A stretch of DNA of 64,000 nt from Anastatus disparis. Taxonomy: Eukaryota > Arthropoda > Insecta > Hymenoptera > Eupelmidae. This document shows positions 56,483-64,000 of this stretch, in pieces. The stretch's first letter is position 1, and every line of letters begins with the position of its first letter. The notes under the pieces were generated by a model. The model saw only the letters and a program-made list of their open reading frames with translations. It ran no database searches and was not told where the DNA came from. A program made the translations under genes and the position numbers. The stretch covers positions 992,001 to 1,056,000 of the forward strand of contig JAFFSR010000035.1 of the NCBI GenBank assembly GCA_017163975.1. Direction: 5' to 3'.

Positions 56483-58447
56483 CCCAGTGAAAATGGTAAA
56501 TGTATCCAAATCATACGAAAGTGTATCAAAGTGTATCAAAGTGTATCTAAGAGCGATATTTCGGACCAAATGTTAATACACTTTGGTACACTTTGATACA
56601 CTTTCATACATTTTTATACACTTCCAAAAAAAAGTTTCTTGGTATCAATTTTTTATATTCGTTAATGATATACACTTTGATACACTTTAATACACTTTTG
56701 CACATTTTCATATATTTTTTGGACACTTTCATACACTTTCATACACTTTCATACATTTTTCTAATAAAGGAAAAATGTTGATTTTCTTGGATACACTTTT
56801 GCATACATTGATACACTTTTGCACACTTTGATACACTTTTCGAAAATGTTGACTAAAGTTAATTTCTACATTTGCTATGTGTTACACACTTTGATACACT
56901 TTTGCACACTTTGATACACTTTGATATACTCTTGCACACTTTAATACACTTTGATACACTTTCATACATTTTTCCAATAAAGGAAAAATGTCGTTTTTAA
57001 TGGATACACTTTTGCATACTTTGATACACTTTTGCACACTTTGATACATTTTAAAAATTTTAACTAAAATAAATTTCTAGATTTGCTATGTGTTACACAC
57101 TTTGATACATTTTTACACACTTTGATACATTTCGAAAAAAGTTAACTACAATTAATTTTTAGATTTGCTATGTGTTTCACACTTTAATACACTTTTATTC
57201 ATTTTTCCCATTTTTGAAATGCAGGAATAGTACATTATTCAGCAAAGGAGTTAATTCCGAAATACATTTAAGGCATTTTTAATTTACTCTCATGGTGAAT
57301 ATGCTATTTTTTGCCATACCCGGGCTAAAACTACCACTTCTGCGATTTTGAGCTGGGAGTTAAAGTAGTACTTTTGGACAGGATACGGCAAAAAAATATT
57401 ATTTTGAATAATTGGTTATTGATACTTTCATATAATTTAAAACATTTAAAAAAATTGAAATAGAAGCGTCTTTTTTATTTTAAAAGTATAATATTTTAGT
57501 GGTAATATAAATGAAGTATGAAGTAAAATAAAAAACGTGATTTAGTAAAATTATTTATTATCTAGTTTAGAGATTTTCCCCTTATTCCTTTCATGATGGG
57601 GCTTACAAAATATTTATCAGTACTGTGCATAATTATACATGGATTCGCAATATCATTAGGGAATATAATTCTCAATTTTTACTCACATTATTTGTACAAG
57701 ATTTTATATGATTAATTGTAACATCGCTCGTTGAAATAATGAATCCAGTATCTAATTGAATTTCAAACATTATTATAATAATATAATCAACGTAAGAATG
57801 TGTTATTTTACATATTCGGGAAATTACTCCATATTTATTATTATTTGTTTGTAAAATACAATCATTAATTCTCTTTTTTTTGGAATACTGTGATGATGTG
57901 TATCGACAACCGTTATAAATAAACCTATTATAAGACACACATTCAGTAATCTTACTCACATCAAAAATTGTATTAATAGCTTGAAATTTTTTTTCAAGCT
58001 ATTAATTTACACTTTTCAAGCTATTAATAGCTTGAAAATGTGTAAAAATGTATCAACGTGTACAAACGTGTGCAAAATAAAACAGGAAAAAAAATTTAGG
58101 CTAATACTCAGAAGTGTATCAACATGTACCATAGTATATTAAAGTGTGTAAAAGTGTATCAAAGTGTGTAAAAGTGTATCAAAATGTGTCAAAATGTATC
58201 AAAATGTGTCAAAGTGTATAACATCAAAAAAATTGAGGAAATTTAATTTCAGCTCACTTTTTAAGAAATGAACCAAAGTGTACCAAAGTGTATCTAAGTG
58301 TATCAGAGTGTATCAAAATGGATCGAGAATAAGGTCTGAAAAATCGCTCTTAGATACATTTTCATACACTTTGATACATTTTTGTATGCTTCAATACACT
58401 TTCATACACTTTTATACATTTTGATACACCGAAAAATTTCCATTCGG
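56483..58447. mobile_element. Foldback element O with GATACACTTT arrays
   Basis: The flanks are GTGC on both sides (56479-56482 and 58448-58451), against one GTGC in the other family C copies. The ends CCCAGTGAAAATGG and CCGAATGGAAAT (inverted) are loosely alike. Both arms carry arrays of TGATACACTTT-type units in inverted orientation (56495-57200 and 58040-58440). The centre contains a 95-codon frame. Confidence 0.8.
57672..57959 (-). CDS. 95-codon ORF in element O, possible transposon protein remnant
   Basis: The product includes YNRFIYNGCRYTSSQYSKKK, then INDCILQTNNNKYGVISRIC. The order 'NG.xYxSxxYxxKKRxND', then 'YGxIxxI' resembles C-terminal accessory domains of some large DNA transposon proteins (DUF4216-like). 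It may be the last coding remnant of the element that moved O. The resemblance is from memory and weak. Confidence 0.35.
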   Translation of the reverse strand: MSKITECVSYNRFIYNGCRYTSSQYSKKKRINDCILQTNNNKYGVISRICKITHSYVDYIIIIMFEIQLDTGFIISTSDVTINHIKSCTNNVSKN

Positions 58448-59049
58448 GTGCATAAATATTTGTAATAATAATATCTATTGCGCTTAACCTTCAATTTGCA
58501 GATACACCGATTAATACTTGAGTAAATAACAAAAATGCCAATTAGACAAGGACAGCGAATCCGGCCTGCTCTTAAGGCAGCTGATAAAATTTTATAAAAT
58601 ATTTATTTGTAACAATAGAATATGTTTGTAAATTATCTATATATTTTGTTACAGTAATTAAATATTTATTTTAGTAAATCGTTTGTTAAATTTACAAAAT
58701 CTTTTATAACAATAAAAAAATATTGGTCAATCATCAATATAATATTTGCTTGAATTAACGGTCATCCGATTAAGTTAAAGAAGCTTATATTGTAAATAAA
58801 CGCTTCACTAAGTTAATAACATTGTCATTTAATTAATAATATATGTGATTGTATAAAAAAAATATTTTGCTATGTATAACACATAAAATTTGATCAGCAT
58901 TTCAATAAAAATTACAATTAATTTAAAGAAATAGGTTCTTTAAAATCAACGAATCCGATTTCAATGAATTCACAAAAAGAAAACCAATAAATTATTTTTT
59001 TAAAGTCAAGAAAGGTGCAACGTAAAATCAGATATTAAATTTTTTTTAA

Positions 59050-59700
59050 AGAAATATTTATTAAATCGAATATATTTATTTTATTATTTCTATCAAGTTG
59101 TTATTGAAACAAGAATATAATTCACTGATTTAATTAAATATTATATTAACACTTCCATTAAATTACTTTAATGTTCAATAATGTATTAGATTATCTTAAT
59201 GAAATATTTATTAAACCAAATATATTTATTTTATTATTTCTATCAAATTGTTATTGAATCAAGAATATATGTCACTGATTTAATTAAATATTGTATTAAC
59301 ACTTCTATTGAATTACTTTAATGTTTAATAATATATTTGATTATCTTAATGAAATATTTATTAAACCAAATATATTTATTCTATTATTTCTATCAAGTTG
59401 TTATTGAAACAAGAATATATTTCATTGATTCAATTAAATATTATATTAACACTTCCATAAAATTACTTTAATGTTCAATAATATATTTGATTATCTCAAT
59501 GAAATATTTATTAAACCAAATATATTTATTTTATAAATTCTATTAAGTTTTGATTGACATAAGAATATATTTCACTAATTTAATTAAATATTATAATACT
59601 TCTACTACATTACTTTGATGTTTAATAATATATTTAATTATCTTAATAAAATGTTTACTAATTCTAACGTATTTTTATCAAATTTTGATTAAAAGAAGAA
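59050..59700 (-). repeat. ~150-bp tandem repeats in B copy 2
   Basis: Inverse of the array at 45900-46320, with at least four units marked by GAAATATTTATTAAACCAAA. Confidence 0.85.
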
Positions 59701-61670
59701 TATATTACATTGATTTAATTAATTATTATATCACCTCTATTAAATTACTTTACTGTTCAATAATATATTTAATTATATTAATGAAATATTTAATAATATC
59801 AAAATTATTGTTTTATTCTTTCAATAAATTTTGAATAGTAACAAAAAGATATTTCATTGTTTTAAATAAATATTGTATGACTTATATTAAATTATTTCAC
59901 TGGCCAATGAAATACCTAATCATTTTAATTCAATATTTAGTTGCTTTGATGAATGCGTTTTTTCTCTTTATGAAATATATGATTGATTCTATGAAATATC
60001 CCATTGTCTTTTACTCAAATAATTTCATTGCTATATTATAATTAATTGGATGCATTAAATTAATTAAATTTTCAATTAATTCAAATATTTGATTTATTTT
60101 GTTTTATAAAATTATTTTATTACTTTTATTATTTAATTATATTGCGTCTATGAAATCAGTGATTAATTGAATTAATTATTATTTTCAACAATTAAATATT
60201 TTATTATTTATGTCGCAATTAAATATTTTGTTGTATTAATTAATTTCTTCATCAGATCGATTAAATAATTATTTGATTATCTTAATGAAATATTTATTGA
60301 AACAAGCAGTTATTATTTAATAACATATTTACTAAATCAAATGAAATATAATGTTAAAATTAATATTTAATATTATTGAAAAATATTTTTTTGTATTATT
60401 TGATTCAACTACATAATTTATTTCATTCAAATAAGACATATTTGAACTAAAAGAAACATTTATTGTTTTAACAAAATCATTTAGTTCGATGGTTTGATGA
60501 TACTACCGCTTGGTGGCGTCGTTAATTTTCGATCTCGCAAGCGATAAGAGGGCTTCTAAGTTGATATATAAGGAAGTTAAAAATCCAAGATATATAATAC
60601 GTAAATTGTAATGCGAGCGAAATTTATGTTAGATTTACTGCGTGTGCGATCACTGTATAAAGCATACTAATGTTAGTATGTTAATAATTGTTATTATTTA
60701 CCATATAAATAAATGGAATCATATTCACCTGTCCTTTAATGAGTCATCAATTCATTGATGTTAATAAATAAATATAAATCACTGAAAGCAAATACTGTTG
60801 ATTAAAGACAGTATCTGTTCGATTAAAATATCTATAAATCGAATTAATTAAAAATTTCTTTGCTTTGAAGAAATATTTTATTTGTGAAACCGAATAATTA
60901 ATCAATTTTTTGTTAAGACAATGAATTAATTTTATTGAATCTTAAAATTTTATTAAATTTAAAATATTCAATAAATTAAACTTTCATTTGAAAATATAAA
61001 ATATTGAACTAATTTAATTTCAATATAACATTAATATGATGAAATAATTAATTAGGAAAACAAATGGACATTTTAATTGATAATTTTTTTTATTAAAACA
61101 ATGAATTAATTTTATTGAATCAATCTTCGCGACATTTAATAAGTCAAATATTTAATTGAAAATACAAAATATTATTTGATTTAATTCCAATATGTATATT
61201 AATGTAATGAAATAATCAATTAGAAAAATAAATGGGCATTTTAATTGATAAAATTTTTTATAAAAACAATGAATTAATTTTATTGCATCAATCTTCGCGA
61301 TATTTAGTAAGTCAAATATTTATTTGAAAATACAAAATATTATTTGATTCAGTTACTACATGCATATTGATGTAATGAAATAAGCAATTAGAAAAACAAA
61401 TATGCATTTGGATTAATAAAAAATTTTTTTTAAACAATAAATTAATTTTATTCAACCAATATTTGTGATGTTTAGTAGAATCAAATATTTATTTAAAAAA
61501 AATGAAATATTTATTCGACTCAATTAAAATATTTGTATTAATGTGACAAAATATTTTATGTGCCGCCTGCACCTAAGAGATTTCATTGATTCAATTAAGC
61601 CTTACTTAATCCAACTAAATTTTTTTCTCAGTGTAGATATTAACGTAGATTTTATAAATTTGATGTGAAA

Positions 61671-62859
61671 CTCTACTAAAAAATCTCAGGTGAGAAATCA
61701 CCTGATTTCTTAGGTGATTAATCATGCCAAAATCTCATGTGACGATTTTTTTGGTTTTTACACGTTTTAAAGTATACTTATACAATTGCGAACTATTTTT
61801 GAAAATTTTTCAAAAATTTGAACTTAGAAAATTTTTTTAAAATTTGGTCTTAGAAAAAATTTTGATTCATTTTACAAAAAATTTTCTAAGTTTAATTTTT
61901 CAAAAATTTTCAAAAATAGTTCGCAATTGACTAAGTATGCTTACCTCTTTAATTATATTCGAGCTCCAAAAAAACAACCACATAAAACACAACTAAAACA
62001 CTAAACCCACCCCCCCCCCCCTACCTCCACCCAAAAACCCACAACACCACACCAACCACTCCCATCCACAGGCAGCCATACCCTTGCCCCTTAATTTCAA
62101 TTTAGTTCAAAAAATTTAAAACCCACCACAAACCTATATCCTATCCAAATAAAACTTCAATAATTCTTAAATTAACTCTTTCTTTTTTTTTAAAATCTAA
62201 TATTTTTTATTTTTTTGACCCCCACATATACAAAATTACCTTCCCCATTATTACTTTATTTAATTCACTTTATATCTTACCTCCCATATATCTTTTATTA
62301 TTTTTTTCCTTTCTTTTCTTTCTCTTTCTTATTTCCCTCCTAATTTTTACCTTCACCATACAATTACAATTTTCTTTTTTTTTCCACCTTTTTATTTTTT
62401 TTTCTTTTTTTTTAAACACAACTTATTACCCATAATTTTTTTTTTTTGTTTTTTTTTTCCACCCCCACCTTCCCCCACCCCATTTATTTAGATTATTAAA
62501 GCCCTGACCATGCCAAATCCACACCTATATGAGTATATCTTGGAGCCACAACATTGATCATGTACAATGCAAAACTAGATAATCTCCTTATAACCACCCC
62601 CACACGCCTCACACCAGAGCGATCCGCCGGCCGAGCCCCACGCCAGCCCTTAGTCTCTCCCCTCCATCTTAATAGAGAAACCACTCACTAACACCGCAAC
62701 ACACCCTCAACACTCTTTGGTGCGCCACCAACGTACGGTTTCAGGCCGCAACCCCAATGCTTTGAAACGTGTAAAACCAAAAAATCATCACATGAGATTT
62801 TAGCATGATTAATCACCTGAGAAATCAGGTGATTTCTCACCTGAGATTTTTTAGTAGGG
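61671..62859. mobile_element. TIR element M with a G-poor interior
   Basis: Arms of about 110 bp begin CTACTAAAAAATCTCAGGTG and end TTACACGTTT. Inside the left arm is a second palindrome (about 61783-61932). The interior from 61975 to 62490 is nearly G-free. No gene is supported; a 65-codon minus frame at 62688-62885 runs into the arm. Confidence 0.8.
61975..62490 (+). repeat. Strand-asymmetric, G-depleted segment
   Basis: About 500 bases contain fewer than a dozen G on this strand; the rest is C, A and T with poly-C and poly-T runs. The other strand has G runs such as those opposite 61995-62035 and 62457-62483 that could form quadruplexes. Confidence 0.85.
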
Positions 62860-63364
62860 AATCGTATCCATTTTGTTATTTTCAACCTAAATATGGCAAA
62901 AATAAAACAGTAAATTTTTTTCTTAATGTTTTTTTAATAGTTTTGCAAGTAATAAAAATATCAATATAGGGATCTGATATTTTTATTACTGGCAATTTTA
63001 CGCAAATGAAAAAAAAAGAATTCTCCAGCTCAATTAGAAGCCGAGATAATTTTTTTTTTAATGAAAATTCGCCAATTGTTTATTTATAAAGATTTAGGAT
63101 TGATATTTTTATCACAGCTAGTATAATACTTGAAGTTTATGATTTTATTATATCAGAGATAAAATAAACATTTTACTATGTTGAAAATTAATATAAAAGT
63201 AATCAAGATTGCTACTAGTTAAACAGAGTCACCTTTCTTGCCTTGCAAGAAAAATAATCTGGCGAGTTATAATTCATGTTCCGATTAAAAATTCATTGTA
63301 TCTCGGCTAATTATTGTCCAATTTCGACGTTTTTTTTAAATCGGGGTAGCGCATGAAAATCATA
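62860..63364. other. No gene seen
   Basis: AT-rich sequence without a visible feature. Confidence 0.5.
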
Positions 63365-63512
63365 ACAACTGGAATATTACATGAAATTTTTTTTTTTAAT
63401 TCATTACATCCGTAATTAAAAAAATTAAAAAATAAGGTCACGTATTTTTTCTTTTTTCATGAAAATGAAAACTTGAAGAGATAGAGGCAGTTGAAATTGG
63501 TGTGACGTCACA
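63365..63512 (+). repeat. Dispersed repeat L, copy 2
   Basis: Partner of 50744-50898, ending GTGTGACGTCAC. Confidence 0.8.
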
Positions 63513-63596
63513 AATAACAAATAAATGTATAGGAATCTAATATGGTTTGAGATGCAACTCTTACAAAATCAAAAATAATATCTGATAGAATCTTTC

Positions 63597-63850
63597 ACCA
63601 ATATTACAAATCAATATTTGATGAAAGATTTTAGAAATATTTTAGAAACATTTCTTGAAAGATTCATAATCTTTTATGAATCCGTTAATAAAATATTTCT
63701 GCAATCTTTCAACAATATTACGAATCGATATTTTATAAAAGATTTTAGAAATAGTTCAGGAACATTTCTTGAAAGATTCATAATCTACCATGAATCTTTC
63801 AATCAAATGTTGCTGCAATCTTTCAACAATATTACAAATTAATATTTCAC
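63597..63850 (+). repeat. 114-bp tandem repeat, 2.2 units
   Basis: The units share AAAGATTTTAGAAATA and ACATTTCTTGAAAGATTCAT. The period is a multiple of three, so a frame of two 38-residue repeats appears. I take it as a satellite, perhaps a distant relative of the array at 33500. Confidence 0.8.
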
Positions 63851-64000
63851 AAAACCATGAAAGAATGTTACAGAAACATTACATGAAATATTTCAAATCA
63901 ATCTTCTAGGCGGACATATCAATATTTCAAAAACATTTCATAGTTTTTATTTTTTATTATTTTTTATTAGCTTTTTCAATTTGGAAATCATACGCTAAAC

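Larger units (their letters stand above)
56218..58571. mobile_element. TTAA hairpin MITE, family C, copy 3
   Basis: Same as the copy at 41309 with O (1,965 bp) inserted near the end of one arm. TTAA at 56214 and 58572; B copy 1 has TTGA at the matching site. Confidence 0.9.
55598..61633 (-). mobile_element. Large TA-flanked element B, copy 2 (inverted)
   Basis: Same element as 42213-47035 in reverse orientation, with TA on both sides. It lacks E and hairpin G1 but carries hairpin G2 and hairpin C3, the latter itself holding element O. No gene of its own is seen. The stretches 58576-61633 and 56032-56213 are AT-rich B sequence. Confidence 0.85.

Noticed and set aside
62496..62760. 5S rRNA-like or other RNA gene next to the G-poor segment
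   Set aside because: A comparison from memory with insect 5S rRNA showed no real match.
63618..63842. 74-codon frame of two 38-residue repeats
   Set aside because: The 114-bp repeat period is divisible by three, which makes an open frame without coding function.

Overview
The window is a stack of nested transposable elements from an AT-rich arthropod genome. A parasitoid wasp or another insect is most likely. This rests on a BEL/Pao retrotransposon primed by tRNA-Tyr, a Polinton (adintovirus-like) element with insect-type capsid genes, and tRNA-derived SINE and hairpin MITE families. I found no conserved host gene; one two-exon mini-gene near 54.8 kb is the only non-transposon coding candidate.

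Layout. Two direct copies of a non-coding element with long terminal inverted repeats (here called R, about 6.4 kb without insertions) form the scaffold. Copy 1 runs from before base 1 to 33075 and copy 2 from 35918 to 50317. They carry different insertions, so each copy supplies the empty site for the insertions in the other. Copy 1 holds a BEL/Pao element (965-8260), a palindromic MITE (8533-9968), two smaller MITEs (9975-10807 and 11279-12202), an autonomous DNA transposon with an intact 603-residue transposase (13713-16551), a complete 13.7-kb Polinton (17343-31049) and a solo LTR (32325-33019). Copy 2 holds a TTAA hairpin MITE (36497-36881), a solo LTR (39883-40974), a multiply nested palindrome (41112-47183) and a SINE (47302-47684).

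Between the copies lies a ~100-bp satellite interrupted by a palindromic element. After copy 2 come more MITEs, the mini-gene, and a second copy (55598-61633) of the large TA-flanked element seen at 42213-47035. Near 62 kb one strand has almost no G.

Polinton gene set. Leftward genes are a decayed Ser/Asp-rich gene, a degenerate RING fragment, a conserved 103-residue protein, a retroviral-type integrase, a fibre-like protein, a conserved accessory gene and a packaging ATPase. Rightward genes are a phospholipase-A2 minor capsid protein, an adenain-type protease, a penton-like protein, a double-jelly-roll major capsid protein and a 165-residue conserved protein. Integrase would insert the genome, the ATPase would package it, and the protease would mature a capsid built of the two structural proteins. 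Most of these genes carry stops or frameshifts and no DNA polymerase B was found, so this copy is a fossil. Most genes have their own TATA box, and the gene-free 23.4-24.4 kb segment holds several repeated, foldable sequences.
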